DNA from: Desulfuromonas versatilis
GTDB lineage: Bacteria; Desulfobacterota; Desulfuromonadia; Desulfuromonadales; NIT-T3
Length of the DNA stretch: 64,000 nt
Assembly: GCF_019704135.1 (NCBI RefSeq)
Contig: NZ_AP024355.1
Span: forward strand, 1,916,001-1,980,000
Direction of reading: 5' to 3'
A program made the translations under genes and the position numbers. Below are positions 44,648 to 55,128 of this stretch, one piece after another. The notes beneath the pieces are model-generated. The model was not told the origin of the DNA. It worked only from the letters and a program-made list of their open reading frames with translations, and did no database searches. The stretch's first letter is position 1. Every line of letters begins with the position of its first letter.

Positions 44648-45277
44648 ATGTTCGTCGCCGAACCGATGACCCTGTTTACCGACTACCTGCTGGGGCTGGT
44701 GGTCGTCGTTCTCGCCGTCAAGCTCGGCCGCAAGGGCCGGCGCCTGCGCCAGCGCAGCGTACAGTTGTGGGCGCTGGCTTTCTGGGCTTCGGCGGTCGCG
44801 GCGATTGCAGGTGGAAGCTATCACGGATTCTCTCCCTGGTTGCCGGCGACCGGTGGTGCGGCGCTGTGGAAAACTACCGTCTATGCCGCCGGGGTGGCCG
44901 GGTTCTGTCTGCTGGCCGGGGCCCTCAAGGGCCTGACGGTCCCCCCGCTGAGGCACTGGGCGATGGGCGCCGCGCTGGTCAAGCTGCTGGTTTACCTGGC
45001 CTGGATGACCACCCACAACGAATTCCGCTATGTCATCTACGATTATGCCCCGTCGCTGGTGCTGGTTCTGCTGCTGCAGCTCCCCGGCTTGTTGCGGCAG
45101 GAGCGGCGGGCCAGGTGGATCGCCGCGGGGATCCTGGCCTGCTTCGTCGGCGCGGGGATTCAGATGAGCGGCTTTGCCCTGCACCGACACTTCAACCACA
45201 ACGACCTTTACCACCTTGTGCAGATAGGCGCCTTTTACCTTTTGTACCGGGGGGGCAAGCTGTTGCGGGATCGCTGA
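44648..45277 (+). CDS. Seven-TM protein of the CREST/ceramidase-like type
   Basis: 209 residues, about seven membrane segments. Ser57 and His59 in GGSYHGF, Asp132 in YVIYDYAP, and His184, Asp186, His189 in HFNHNDLYHLVQ are placed as in the CREST superfamily (alkaline ceramidases, progestin receptors, Per1), where these bind zinc. The family would cleave or sense lipids. GGTGGAG lies 10 bp before the ATG. The neighbour on one side is a phospholipase gene and on the other an MscS channel, so an envelope-lipid role is plausible but not proven. Confidence 0.55.
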   Translation: MFVAEPMTLFTDYLLGLVVVVLAVKLGRKGRRLRQRSVQLWALAFWASAVAAIAGGSYHGFSPWLPATGGAALWKTTVYAAGVAGFCLLAGALKGLTVPPLRHWAMGAALVKLLVYLAWMTTHNEFRYVIYDYAPSLVLVLLLQLPGLLRQERRARWIAAGILACFVGAGIQMSGFALHRHFNHNDLYHLVQIGAFYLLYRGGKLLRDR

Positions 45278-45302
45278 AAACTCCAACCGTTCGGGAGGGA
45301 GG

Positions 45303-46409
45303 ATGAATCTTGAGGCTGTTTTGCACAGGTTTGCGCCCCTGGAGGAGATGATCGTCTCCCTCGGCCTGGTGTTCGCTGCCGCAGCGGTGGGGTGGCTGAT
45401 CTATCTGGCGGCATTCAAGGGGCTTCACCGTTTCGCCGGGCGCACCGACACGGCCCTGGACAATTCCCTGGTCCGGCGCTGGCGGGGGCCGGGGCGGGTC
45501 CTGGTGCCGCTGCTGCTGATCATCCTTGTCGCCCCTTCCCTGAAGTTTCCGCCCGAAGTGCTGGGGGTTCTGCGCAACCTCATCAGCGTCGCCTTCATCG
45601 GCGGTTTGGCCTGGCTGCTGGTGAACACCACCTTCGCCGTCCGCGACCTGTTCCTGAACCGCTACGACGTATCCGTCAGGGACAATCTCAAGGCCAGGGT
45701 CGTGCACACCCAGGTCAATGTGCTGGTCAAAATCCTCCTGGTGGTCATCTTCGTCATCGCCTTGGCGTCGATGCTGATGACCTTTGAAAAGATCCGCCAG
45801 GTCGGGGTCAGCCTGCTCGCCTCGGCGGGCCTTGTCGGCATTATCGCCGGCTTCGCCGCCCAGCGCAGTCTGGCGACCCTGATCGCCGGCATCCAGATCG
45901 CCATCACCCAGCCGATACGGATCGACGACGTGGTCATCGTCGAGGGGGAGTGGGGGCGTATCGAGGAGATCACCCTGACCTACGTGGTGGTGCGGATCTG
46001 GGATTTGCGGCGGCTGGTGGTGCCGATCACCTGGTTTCTGGAAAAGCCCTTCCAGAACTGGACCCGGATTTCCGCCGACATCCTCGGCACGGTTTTTCTC
46101 TACACCGACTACACCGTGCCGGTGGAGGCGCTGCGCCAGGAACTCGACCGGGTTCTGAAAGGTTCGCAAAACTGGGACGGGAAGGTGTCGGGGCTGGTGG
46201 TCACCAACGCCACGGAACGCAGCATGGAGCTTCGCGCGCTGATGAGCGCCGCCGATTCGGGCCGCGCCTGGGACCTGCGTTGCGAGGTGCGCGAGAAGCT
46301 CATCGATTTCATCCGCCGCAACTACCCCGAAAGTCTGCCGAGGGTTCGGGCCGAGCTCAAATCCGACGTCCCCCTGGAGCGGGGGCTCTTGGGTGCCGAT
46401 CCAACCTGA
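45303..46409 (+). CDS. MscS-family mechanosensitive channel
   Basis: 368 residues. Five N-terminal membrane segments up to ~185, the last being the pore helix (LASAGLVGIIAGFAAQRSLATLIAGIQI) followed by the MscS beta domain (IDDVVIVEGEWGRIEEI, VVVRIWDLRRLVVPITWF). The C-terminus is the alpha/beta cage. GGGAGGGAGG precedes the ATG. It opens under membrane tension to release solutes; the CREST-like gene ends 25 bp upstream and may share the transcript. It is longer at the N-terminus than MscS itself (three segments), as in YnaI/YbdG-like members. Confidence 0.93.
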   Translation: MNLEAVLHRFAPLEEMIVSLGLVFAAAAVGWLIYLAAFKGLHRFAGRTDTALDNSLVRRWRGPGRVLVPLLLIILVAPSLKFPPEVLGVLRNLISVAFIGGLAWLLVNTTFAVRDLFLNRYDVSVRDNLKARVVHTQVNVLVKILLVVIFVIALASMLMTFEKIRQVGVSLLASAGLVGIIAGFAAQRSLATLIAGIQIAITQPIRIDDVVIVEGEWGRIEEITLTYVVVRIWDLRRLVVPITWFLEKPFQNWTRISADILGTVFLYTDYTVPVEALRQELDRVLKGSQNWDGKVSGLVVTNATERSMELRALMSAADSGRAWDLRCEVREKLIDFIRRNYPESLPRVRAELKSDVPLERGLLGADPT

Positions 46410-46434
46410 AGGGAGGTTCTCCCGGGCAGGCTGC

Positions 46435-47307
46435 TCAATCCTGGAAAAGGGGGTCGCAGGAAAAAGGGCTGCTGATCCTCAGGCCGCGCAGCCGTTGAAT
46501 CCGTTCGCGGGCGGTGGGGTGGGTGCGCAGCAGCGGTTGGGCGCTTTTGCCGCCGCCGGGGAACAGGCGCTGCCACCAGGGGACCTTGTGCGAGGTCCCC
46601 ATTTTTTTCAGCGCGCTGGCCAGGGGTTCCGGGTCGCCGAGCAGTTCGGCGGCGCCCCGATCGGCGCTGAATTCGATGCAGCGCGAGAGAGCGAACAGCA
46701 ACAGGCTGCCCAGGGATGGCGCCACCAGCAGAACCAGCAGCGGCAGGACCTCGAAGGCTTCCCTTCCCAGCAGGAACATGGGGAGGTTCATGGCGACGAA
46801 CAGCCCGGCAAGCACGGCCATGACTCCGATCACCCGGCGCAGCAGGCCCGAGAGGACCATCACCAGCGGGTCGCCCTGACTGAGATGGGTGACCTCGTGG
46901 GCCAGAACGCCGGCGAGCTCCCGGGTGTCGAGGTTTTCCAGCAGGCCGTGGGAGAGGGCGATGGCCGGGCGGCTGCGGCTGCCGACGGAGAAGGCGCTGA
47001 TGGCGTCGCCGGGGACCATGAACAGCAGGGGGCGATGCTCCAGGTGGGCGCGTTCGGAGAGGGTCCGCAAGATCCGCTTGAGCTTGGGGGCCTGTTTGGA
47101 GGTGAGTTCATGGCCCTGGAATTTGCGGGTGATCAGGACCGAGGAGGTTTTCAGCGACAGCAGGTGAAAAGGGATGATGGCCACGGCTACGGCAAGGGCG
47201 AACCCCGGCCCCCCCAGGCAAAGTGCCGCAACACCGAGCAGCGGATAGAGCAGGGCGAAGAGGATTCTCGATTTCAGGTGGTTGCGGGAACGATTCGTTG
47301 GGTCCAT
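46435..47307 (-). CDS. M48-family membrane metalloprotease (HtpX-like)
   Basis: 290 residues. Two N-terminal and two central hydrophobic segments, with zinc motif HEVTH (His137, Glu138, His141) and third ligand Glu212 (CIEFSADRGAAEL). HtpX-type proteases degrade misfolded membrane proteins. The active site faces the cytoplasm in HtpX. The canonical HtpX sequence (HEIGHxxxGD) is here HEVTHLSQGD, close enough for the family. No SD is obvious at ATG 47307. It converges with the MscS gene by 25 bp. Confidence 0.9.
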   Translation of the reverse strand: MDPTNRSRNHLKSRILFALLYPLLGVAALCLGGPGFALAVAVAIIPFHLLSLKTSSVLITRKFQGHELTSKQAPKLKRILRTLSERAHLEHRPLLFMVPGDAISAFSVGSRSRPAIALSHGLLENLDTRELAGVLAHEVTHLSQGDPLVMVLSGLLRRVIGVMAVLAGLFVAMNLPMFLLGREAFEVLPLLVLLVAPSLGSLLLFALSRCIEFSADRGAAELLGDPEPLASALKKMGTSHKVPWWQRLFPGGGKSAQPLLRTHPTARERIQRLRGLRISSPFSCDPLFQD

Positions 47308-47358
47308 TGCGCTCAGCCGGGATCCATAGACCAGGGGTTATCGTTAGCCTTGAATTAA

Positions 47359-48912
47359 TTATACCCTGCGATTTATGGTCCGCGAACGGCTCGGCAAGAC
47401 GCCCGCGGCGAGGAACCGGCTGTAAAACCCGCTCTGCACCAGGCGTTTGGCCTTTTCGATATCCGGGGCGAAGTAGCGGTCGCGATCGTAAAAGGGAACC
47501 TCCTGCCGCAGCCGCGCCTTGGCCCGCTCCAGATCCGCGGAGGTTTTCAGCGGGGCGCGAAAATCGACCCCCTGGCAGGCGGCCAGCAGCTCGATGGCGA
47601 CGATCCCCGCGGTGTTGTCGGCCATGTCGCCGAGGCGGCGGGCAGCGAAGGTGGCCATGGAGACGTGGTCCTCCTGGTTGGCCGAGGTCGGCAGGCTGTC
47701 GACCGAGGCCGGGTGGGCGAGGGTCTTGTTTTCGCTGGCCAGGGCCGCGGCGGTGACCTGGGCGATCATGAAGCCGGAGTTGACGCCCCCCTTTTCGACC
47801 AGGAAGGGGGGGAGCTTGCTCAGGTGGGTATCGATGAGCAGGGCGATGCGCCGCTCGGCCAGGGCGCCGATCTCGGCGATGGCCAGGGCCAGGTTGTCGG
47901 CGGCCATGGCCACGGCCTCGGCGTGGAAATTGCCGCCGGAGAGGATTTCGCCGGTTTCGGCAAACACCAGCGGATTGTCCGAGACGGCGTTGGCCTCGCC
48001 CAGCAGCACCCGGGCCGCCTGGCGGATCTGCTCGAGGCAGGCGCCCATGACCTGGGGCTGGCAGCGCAGCGAGTAGGGGTCCTGCACCTCTTCGCACTGG
48101 CGGTGCGAGTCCTCGATCTGGCTGTGATCGAGCAGCCTGCGGAAGGCGGCCGCCGCGTCGATCTGCCCGGGGTGGCCGCCGATCTCGTGGATGCGGGCAT
48201 CGAAGGGGACGCGGCTGCCCAGGGCCGCCTCGACGCTGAGGCTTCCGGTGACCACCGCCGCGGCCAACAGGTCCTCTGCGGCGAACAGCCCCTCCAGGGC
48301 GAAGGCGGTGGAGGCCTGGGTGCCGTTGAGCAGGGCCAGCCCCTCCTTGGGAGCGAGGGTAACCGGCGCCAGGCCGGCGATCTCGAGGCCCTGGCGCCCG
48401 GGGAGCCGCTTGCCCTGGTAGAGCACTTCACCCTCGCCGAGCAGCACCGTGCTCATGTGGGCCAGCGGCGCCAGGTCGCCCGAGGCGCCCACCGAGCCCT
48501 TCTGCGGAATGCAGGGGTAGACCTCGCTGCCCAGCAGGCGGATCAGGGCCTCGATGACCGCGAGGCGGATGCCCGAGTAGCCCCGCGCCAGGCTGTTGAT
48601 CTTCAGCACCAGCAGCAGCCGCGCCGTCGATTCGGCCATGACCGGCCCGGTCCCGGCGGCGTGGGAGAGGACGATGGCGCGCTGCAGCTGTTCCATCTCC
48701 GCCGGGGAGATGCGGGTCTTGGCCAGCAGGCCGAAACCGGTGTTGATGCCGTAGACCACCCGGCCCCGGGCGATCACCTCGCGCACCGCGGCGGCGGCCT
48801 TTTCGATGGGCTCCTCGCAGCCGGGGGCGAGGCTCAGCCGCAGCGGCTCGGCCTGCACCCGGCGCAGCTGCGCCAGGGTGAGCTTTCCGGGTTGCAGTTG
48901 CAGGTCGAACAT
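47359..48912 (-). CDS. hutH: Histidine ammonia-lyase
   Basis: 517 residues. Removes ammonia from histidine to give urocanate, the first step of histidine use. The self-made MIO cofactor arises from Ala143-Ser144-Gly145 in [16 protein letters not shown], intact. [13 protein letters not shown] and [15 protein letters not shown] are family motifs. It starts 3 bp after hutU, as the last gene of hutI-hutG-hutU-hutH. Nearby hut genes rule out the tyrosine or phenylalanine lyases of the same fold. Confidence 0.97.
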   Translation of the reverse strand: MFDLQLQPGKLTLAQLRRVQAEPLRLSLAPGCEEPIEKAAAAVREVIARGRVVYGINTGFGLLAKTRISPAEMEQLQRAIVLSHAAGTGPVMAESTARLLLVLKINSLARGYSGIRLAVIEALIRLLGSEVYPCIPQKGSVGASGDLAPLAHMSTVLLGEGEVLYQGKRLPGRQGLEIAGLAPVTLAPKEGLALLNGTQASTAFALEGLFAAEDLLAAAVVTGSLSVEAALGSRVPFDARIHEIGGHPGQIDAAAAFRRLLDHSQIEDSHRQCEEVQDPYSLRCQPQVMGACLEQIRQAARVLLGEANAVSDNPLVFAETGEILSGGNFHAEAVAMAADNLALAIAEIGALAERRIALLIDTHLSKLPPFLVEKGGVNSGFMIAQVTAAALASENKTLAHPASVDSLPTSANQEDHVSMATFAARRLGDMADNTAGIVAIELLAACQGVDFRAPLKTSADLERAKARLRQEVPFYDRDRYFAPDIEKAKRLVQSGFYSRFLAAGVLPSRSRTINRRV

Positions 48913-48915
48913 GGC

Positions 48916-50586
<1,671 letters not shown>

Positions 50587-50617
50587 GTTTTACCCCCTTG
50601 GTTTCTTCGGGCAGCCT

Positions 50618-50691
50618 GGTCCCGGCCGCGTCGGATCCGACTGATCGGACCGATCCGACCGATCCGTCGGATATCGGACGCGGCCGGAACC
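50618..50691. repeat. Inverted repeat with internal 9-bp units between hutG and hutU
   Basis: Arms 50618-50636 and 50673-50691 match at 17 of 19 positions (core CCGGCCGCGTC). Between them lie four degenerate 9-bp units starting with GAT at 50643, 50652, 50661 and 50670. The whole can fold into one hairpin in the hut mRNA. Confidence 0.75.
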
Positions 50692-50713
50692 GGGTTGGAA
50701 TTTCACCGACCTG

Positions 50714-51700
50714 CTACTCGTACTCCACCCCCTTGTCCGGCACCGGCGCAGGCACCTCCCGGGCCAGCAAGTGGGCCAGCCGCGCGGCCACCCGGGCGGT
50801 TCGCCCGTCGGGATCATCCTCCGGGTTGCACTCGGCAAGATCCGCCAGCTTCAGCTTGGCACCCGCCTCGCTGCGCAGAAAGCGCAGCAGGTGCTCCAGC
50901 ACCTCAAGAGACACTCCCCGGATCGCCGGTGCGGAAACCCCCGGGGCGACGGCGCCGGGCAGCACGTCGAGATCGATGCTCAAGTATAGGGCATCGCATT
51001 CGGTCAGAAACTCGCGCAGCCGTGCCTCGGCCAGGGCCAGGTTCCACGGGGTGAGTTCCTCGTCCTTCAGATACTGCACCCCGAGGGCTTCGGCGCGGTC
51101 GAAGAGGGCGGCGGTGTTGGCGGTTTCGCTGATGCCGAGGCAGAAATAGAGAAAGGGAAGGTCCTCCTTCCAGCAGTATTCGGCGACCTGGCGGAAGGGG
51201 GTCCCGGAGGTCGGGGCCTGCCCCTGGCGCAGGTCGAAGTGGGCGTCGAAATTGACGATGCCGATGCTCGGGGCAGGGTTGTTTTTGGCCAGATGGCGGC
51301 TCAGCCCCAGGTAGTTGCCGAGGGCGATCTCGTGGCCGCCGCCGAGGATGATGGGGAAATGGCCCTGATGCAGAAACCCTTCGATCCAGCGGGCCTGCTC
51401 CTGGGCGAGGTCTTCCAGGTGGTTTTCGGGGCAGAGCAGGTTGCCGCCGTCATAGAGAGGGCGCTCGAGGTGAAAGGCCTGGTTGGCCATGGCTCTGCGG
51501 ATGGCCTCGGGGCCGCCCCGGGCGCCGGGTCGGCCCTGGTTGCGGCGCACCCCTTCGTCGCTGCAGACCCCGGCGACGACGATCCCCCGGGGCGAGCCCT
51601 CCCGCAGGGGGGCGATGCACTGGTGCCAGCGTTTGGCGCGCTCCCCCTCTTCGGGGTCGCGGCGGCCCTGCCAGAGGGCCATGTCAGGCCGTTGTCGCAT
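50714..51700 (-). CDS. hutG: Formimidoylglutamase
   Basis: 328 residues. Arginase-superfamily enzyme that cleaves N-formimidoylglutamate to glutamate and formamide, the last step of the four-step route. Manganese ligands are in GGGHEIALGN, NFDAHFDLR and SIDLDVLPG, all intact. AGGAG precedes the ATG. The start overlaps the end of hutI by 17 bp. An agmatinase is possible by fold, but the operon position and the separate aguA/aguB genes point to HutG. Confidence 0.93.
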   Translation of the reverse strand: MRQRPDMALWQGRRDPEEGERAKRWHQCIAPLREGSPRGIVVAGVCSDEGVRRNQGRPGARGGPEAIRRAMANQAFHLERPLYDGGNLLCPENHLEDLAQEQARWIEGFLHQGHFPIILGGGHEIALGNYLGLSRHLAKNNPAPSIGIVNFDAHFDLRQGQAPTSGTPFRQVAEYCWKEDLPFLYFCLGISETANTAALFDRAEALGVQYLKDEELTPWNLALAEARLREFLTECDALYLSIDLDVLPGAVAPGVSAPAIRGVSLEVLEHLLRFLRSEAGAKLKLADLAECNPEDDPDGRTARVAARLAHLLAREVPAPVPDKGVEYE

Positions 51701-52931
51701 GGGTGATCTCTCCTGCGAAGATGCGCTGCAGCGGTCGGGGGGTGCCGACCTGGCCCGCGAGTTGGGCGGGGTGGTCCAGGTCCCAGAGCAGCATGTCGGC
51801 GCTGCGGCCGACGGCGAGCATGCCCAGGGAATCGTAGAGGCCGAGGGCCCGGGCGGCGTGCCGGGAGACGCCGAGGAGCGCCTCTTCGGGGGTAAGGCCG
51901 AAGAGCACGCAGCCCAGGTTCATCATCAGCCGCAGCGAGGCCAGGGGCGAAGTCCCCGGGTTGAGATCCGTGGCCAGCGCCATGGGCACCCGGCAGCGGC
52001 GCAGCAGCTCCACCGGCGGCTTGCGGGTTTCGCGCAGAAAGTAATAGGCCCCGGGGAGCAGCGCGGCCACGGTGCCGGCCTGCCGCAACGCCTGCACGCC
52101 GGCTTCATCCAGGCATTCGAGATGATCGGCGGACCAGGCGCCGAAGCGAGCGGCAAGGGCCGCGCCTCCGGTAGGCGAAAGCTGTTCCGCGTGGATTTTG
52201 ATCCCCAGGCCGCGGTCTCTTGCCGCGGTGAACATCCGCTCGGTCTGGGCGGGGTTGAAGGCGATCTGTTCGCAGAACACGTCCACCGCCTCGGCCAGTC
52301 CTTCCCCGGCGACGCGGGGGATGAGGTCGCTGCAGATCAATTCGACCCAGTCGTCGGGATTGCAGGCGAACTCGGGCGGGACCACGTGGGCCGCCAGCAG
52401 GGTGGTGCGGATGCGCACCGGGAACTCTCGGGCCAGCTGCCTGGCGGCGCGGAGCATTTTCAGCTCGTCAGCTAGGGTCAACCCGTAGCCCGATTTGATT
52501 TCGACGGTGGTCACCCCCTCCTCGAGCAGCGCCAGCAGGCGCGGCCGCGCCTGAGCGACCAGCTGCGCCTCGCTGAGGGCCCGGGTGGCCCGGACCGTGG
52601 CCAGGATGCCCCCGCCGGCCTTGGCGATCTCCTGGTAGCTGGCTCCCTGCAGGCGCCGCTCGAATTCGTCGGCCCGGTGACCGCCGTAGACCAGGTGGGT
52701 GTGGCTGTCGATCAGCCCGGGGGTCAGCAGGGCACCGCCGCCGTCGATGATCTGGGCGTCGGCCGCAGCGGATTCGACAGCGCCGGCCGGGGCGATGGCG
52801 GCGATGATCCCGTCCCTGATCCCCAGGGCATGGTTCTCCAGTAGGCCGTAGGGGGCCGCTACGGTCGGGTCGAGGGTGGCCAGCCGCACGTTGCTCCAGA
52901 TGCGCCGGCAGCGGGAGAAGTCCGAGGTCAT
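51684..52931 (-). CDS. hutI: Imidazolonepropionase
   Basis: 415 residues. Amidohydrolase-superfamily enzyme opening imidazolone propionate to N-formimidoylglutamate. The metal site DSHTHLVYGGHRADEF is present, as are the later IHAEQLSPTGG and ALATDLNPGTSP. It is the first gene of the hut operon. No ribosome site is visible before the ATG, but IWSNVRLATLDP matches the family N-terminus, so the start is likely right. A -35/-10 pair lies just upstream, giving a very short leader. Confidence 0.96.
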   Translation of the reverse strand: MTSDFSRCRRIWSNVRLATLDPTVAAPYGLLENHALGIRDGIIAAIAPAGAVESAAADAQIIDGGGALLTPGLIDSHTHLVYGGHRADEFERRLQGASYQEIAKAGGGILATVRATRALSEAQLVAQARPRLLALLEEGVTTVEIKSGYGLTLADELKMLRAARQLAREFPVRIRTTLLAAHVVPPEFACNPDDWVELICSDLIPRVAGEGLAEAVDVFCEQIAFNPAQTERMFTAARDRGLGIKIHAEQLSPTGGAALAARFGAWSADHLECLDEAGVQALRQAGTVAALLPGAYYFLRETRKPPVELLRRCRVPMALATDLNPGTSPLASLRLMMNLGCVLFGLTPEEALLGVSRHAARALGLYDSLGMLAVGRSADMLLWDLDHPAQLAGQVGTPRPLQRIFAGEITHATTA

Positions 52932-52942
52932 GGTTGGCTTTC

Positions 52943-52972
52943 GTTATAAGTATTCCAGCCGCTTATGATCAA
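52943..52972 (-). promoter_or_regulatory. Possible hut promoter
   Basis: On the minus strand TTGATC (complement of 52967-52972) and TATAAC (complement of 52943-52948) are 18 bp apart, about 12 bp before the hutI start. The leader would be only a few bases, so the assignment is uncertain. Confidence 0.35.
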
Positions 52973-53070
52973 GGTTAACGGCAAATTCGAGGTAATCAAG
53001 GTGAGGTTTCCCTCACCGGGAGGGGGAGGGGGAGGGAGGGGGTGCTGGAGCTGGAAGCCTGTCCCGGGAA

Positions 53071-53101
53071 AAGAAAAAGGCAGGGAACCGGTCCCTGCCT
53101 T
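53071..53101 (-). terminator. Terminator after aguB
   Basis: 10-bp stem AAGGCAGGGA / TCCCTGCCTT with a 5-nt loop, followed on the minus strand by TTTTTCTT. It separates the agu and hut operons. Confidence 0.9.
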
Positions 53102-53128
53102 CCTTGACACTGAGGTATTCGTGCCTGT

Positions 53129-54013
53129 TCAGTCGCGATAGCGCTTGACCAACTCGTCGTAGAAGTCGATGCGCCGGTCGCGCAGGAACGGCCAGATGCG
53201 GCGGACATTTTCGCTGCGCTTGCGGTCGACCTCTACCACCAGCACCTGCTCCTGGTCGTTGCCCCCCTCGGCGAGCAACTCGCCCTGGCAGCCGGCGACG
53301 AAGCTGTTTCCCCAGAACTGTGAGCCTGCGCCCTGACCGCTGGGATCGTCCTCGAAGCCGACCCGGTTGACGCTGACCACCGGGATGCCGTTGGCCACGG
53401 CGTGGGCGCGCTGGATGGTGACCCAGGCGCCGAGCTGGCGCTGCTGCTCTTCGGCGCTGTCGTTGGGGTCCCAGCCGATGGCGGTGGGGTAGATCAGCAG
53501 GTCGGCCCCGGCCATGGCCATCAGCCGCGCGGCCTCGGGATACCACTGGTCCCAGCAGACCAGCACGCCGAGCCTTCCGACGGAGGTATCGATGGGGTTG
53601 AAGCCGAGGTCGCCGGGGGTGAAGTAGAACTTCTCGTAGTAGCCCGGGTCGTCGGGGATGTGCATCTTGCGGTACTTGCCGGCGATGCGGCCGTCCTTTT
53701 CCAGCACCACCGAGGTGTTGTGATACAGCCCCGGCGCCCGTTTCTCGAAGAGCGAGGTGACGATCACCACGCCGAGTTCCCTGGCCAGGGCCCCGAAGGC
53801 CTCGGTGGAGGGGCCGGGGATCGGCTCAGCCAGCTCGAACTGGCCGGTGTCCTCGCTCTGGCAGAAATAGAGCCCGCAGTGCAGCTCCTGCAGGACTACC
53901 AGTTGGGCCCCGCGCGCGGCGGCTTCGCGGATGCCCGCGATGCTCTTGTCGATATTGGCCTGGCGGTCCGCCGTGCAGCTCTGCTGGACCAGGCCGATGG
54001 TCAGTTTGCTCAT
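53129..54013 (-). CDS. aguB: N-carbamoylputrescine amidase
   Basis: 294 residues. Nitrilase-superfamily enzyme that releases putrescine, CO2 and ammonia from N-carbamoylputrescine. The catalytic triad is Glu43 (VLQELHCG), Lys116 (YRKMHIPDDPG) and Cys153 (LVCWDQWYPE). Segments such as YYEKFYFTPGD are characteristic of this member. It overlaps the aguA stop by 4 bp (ATGA), so the two are co-translated and work in sequence. Confidence 0.95.
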   Translation of the reverse strand: MSKLTIGLVQQSCTADRQANIDKSIAGIREAAARGAQLVVLQELHCGLYFCQSEDTGQFELAEPIPGPSTEAFGALARELGVVIVTSLFEKRAPGLYHNTSVVLEKDGRIAGKYRKMHIPDDPGYYEKFYFTPGDLGFNPIDTSVGRLGVLVCWDQWYPEAARLMAMAGADLLIYPTAIGWDPNDSAEEQQRQLGAWVTIQRAHAVANGIPVVSVNRVGFEDDPSGQGAGSQFWGNSFVAGCQGELLAEGGNDQEQVLVVEVDRKRSENVRRIWPFLRDRRIDFYDELVKRYRD

Positions 54014-55035
54014 GCCAGCACTCCTTTAGGGATCTGCATGGTCACGCAGTGCAGCGAGCCGTGCTGCAGAATCAGCGGGAAACAATCGATTCCTATGATA
54101 TCACGGGCGGGAAACGCCTGTCCGACCGCCTCGAGGGCCGCCTGGTCCTTGTCGTCACCGTAGGTGGGGACCAGCACCGCGTCGTTGATGACCAGGAAGT
54201 TGGCGTAGGTCGCCGGCAGCCGCTCGCCCTCGTCGTCGTAACAGGCTACGGGCCAGGGCAGGGGGATCAGCCGATAAGGTTCGCCGGCGGCTGTGCGCAG
54301 GGCCTTGAGCTCCTGCTCCATGCGCTGCAGGGCCTCGTAATGTTCGTCCTCCGGGTCGTCGCAGGCGACGTAGGCGATAGTGTCCTCAGGGCAGAGCCGC
54401 GCCAGGGTGTCGACGTGGGAGTCAGTGTCGTCGCCGGCCAGGTAGCCGTTTTCCAGCCACAGCACCCGCTCGGCGCCGAGCTGTTCGGCGAGAACCCGTT
54501 CGATCTGCCGGCGGTCGAGGTGGGGGTTGCGATTGGGGTTGAGCAGGCATTCTGCAGTGGTGAGAATGGTGCCCCGTCCGTCGCTTTCGATGCTGCCGCC
54601 TTCGAGAATCAGCCCGACCACCTCCCGGGGGGTAGAGCCGAAGGCTCCGGCCTGGTGCAGGCCGCGGGTGATCTGGTTGTCGAAATTGCTGGCGAACTTG
54701 AGGCCCCAGCCGTTGAAACCGTAGTCGAGCAGGCGCACCTGGCCGTTGTCTTCGACGGTGATGGGACCGAAATCGCGGGCCCAGGTGTCATTGCTGGGGA
54801 TCTCGAAAATCTGCACGCGGTCCAGGCAGACGCCGGCCATCTGCAGGGTGGTGCGCAGTTCCCGGGCGTCGGGGGCCACCAGCAGCACCCTCTCGAAGCG
54901 GCTGATCTGCCGGACAATTTCCACAAAGACCGGCTCGACCTGCTCCAGGTCCGCATGCCAGTCCGTTTCTTCGTGGGGCCAGGCCAGCAGTACCCCGTCC
55001 TGTGCTTCCCATTCCGCCGGTAATCTTCGGGTCAT
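54010..55035 (-). CDS. aguA: Agmatine deiminase
   Basis: 341 residues. Converts agmatine to N-carbamoylputrescine and ammonia. The guanidine-modifying fold shows NDTWARDFGPI, EGGSIESDGRG, GDDTDSHVD (catalytic His/Asp) and the catalytic Cys330 in HGSLHCVTMQIP. With aguB it makes the arginine-decarboxylase route to putrescine; no speA is in the window. First gene of the two-gene operon. Confidence 0.96.
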   Translation of the reverse strand: MTRRLPAEWEAQDGVLLAWPHEETDWHADLEQVEPVFVEIVRQISRFERVLLVAPDARELRTTLQMAGVCLDRVQIFEIPSNDTWARDFGPITVEDNGQVRLLDYGFNGWGLKFASNFDNQITRGLHQAGAFGSTPREVVGLILEGGSIESDGRGTILTTAECLLNPNRNPHLDRRQIERVLAEQLGAERVLWLENGYLAGDDTDSHVDTLARLCPEDTIAYVACDDPEDEHYEALQRMEQELKALRTAAGEPYRLIPLPWPVACYDDEGERLPATYANFLVINDAVLVPTYGDDKDQAALEAVGQAFPARDIIGIDCFPLILQHGSLHCVTMQIPKGVLA

Positions 55036-55128
55036 ATTTTCATCCTTCTCAAGCTTGAGTCAAGTGCGCGCCAATCCTAAAAAATTTATTCCAGGAGTGC
55101 AACAAATTCCTTGTTCGAACGGGGCGAC

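Noticed and set aside
50714-51700. Agmatinase (speB) instead of hutG
   Set aside because: The gene overlaps hutI and lies inside the hut operon; agmatine is already handled by aguA and aguB.
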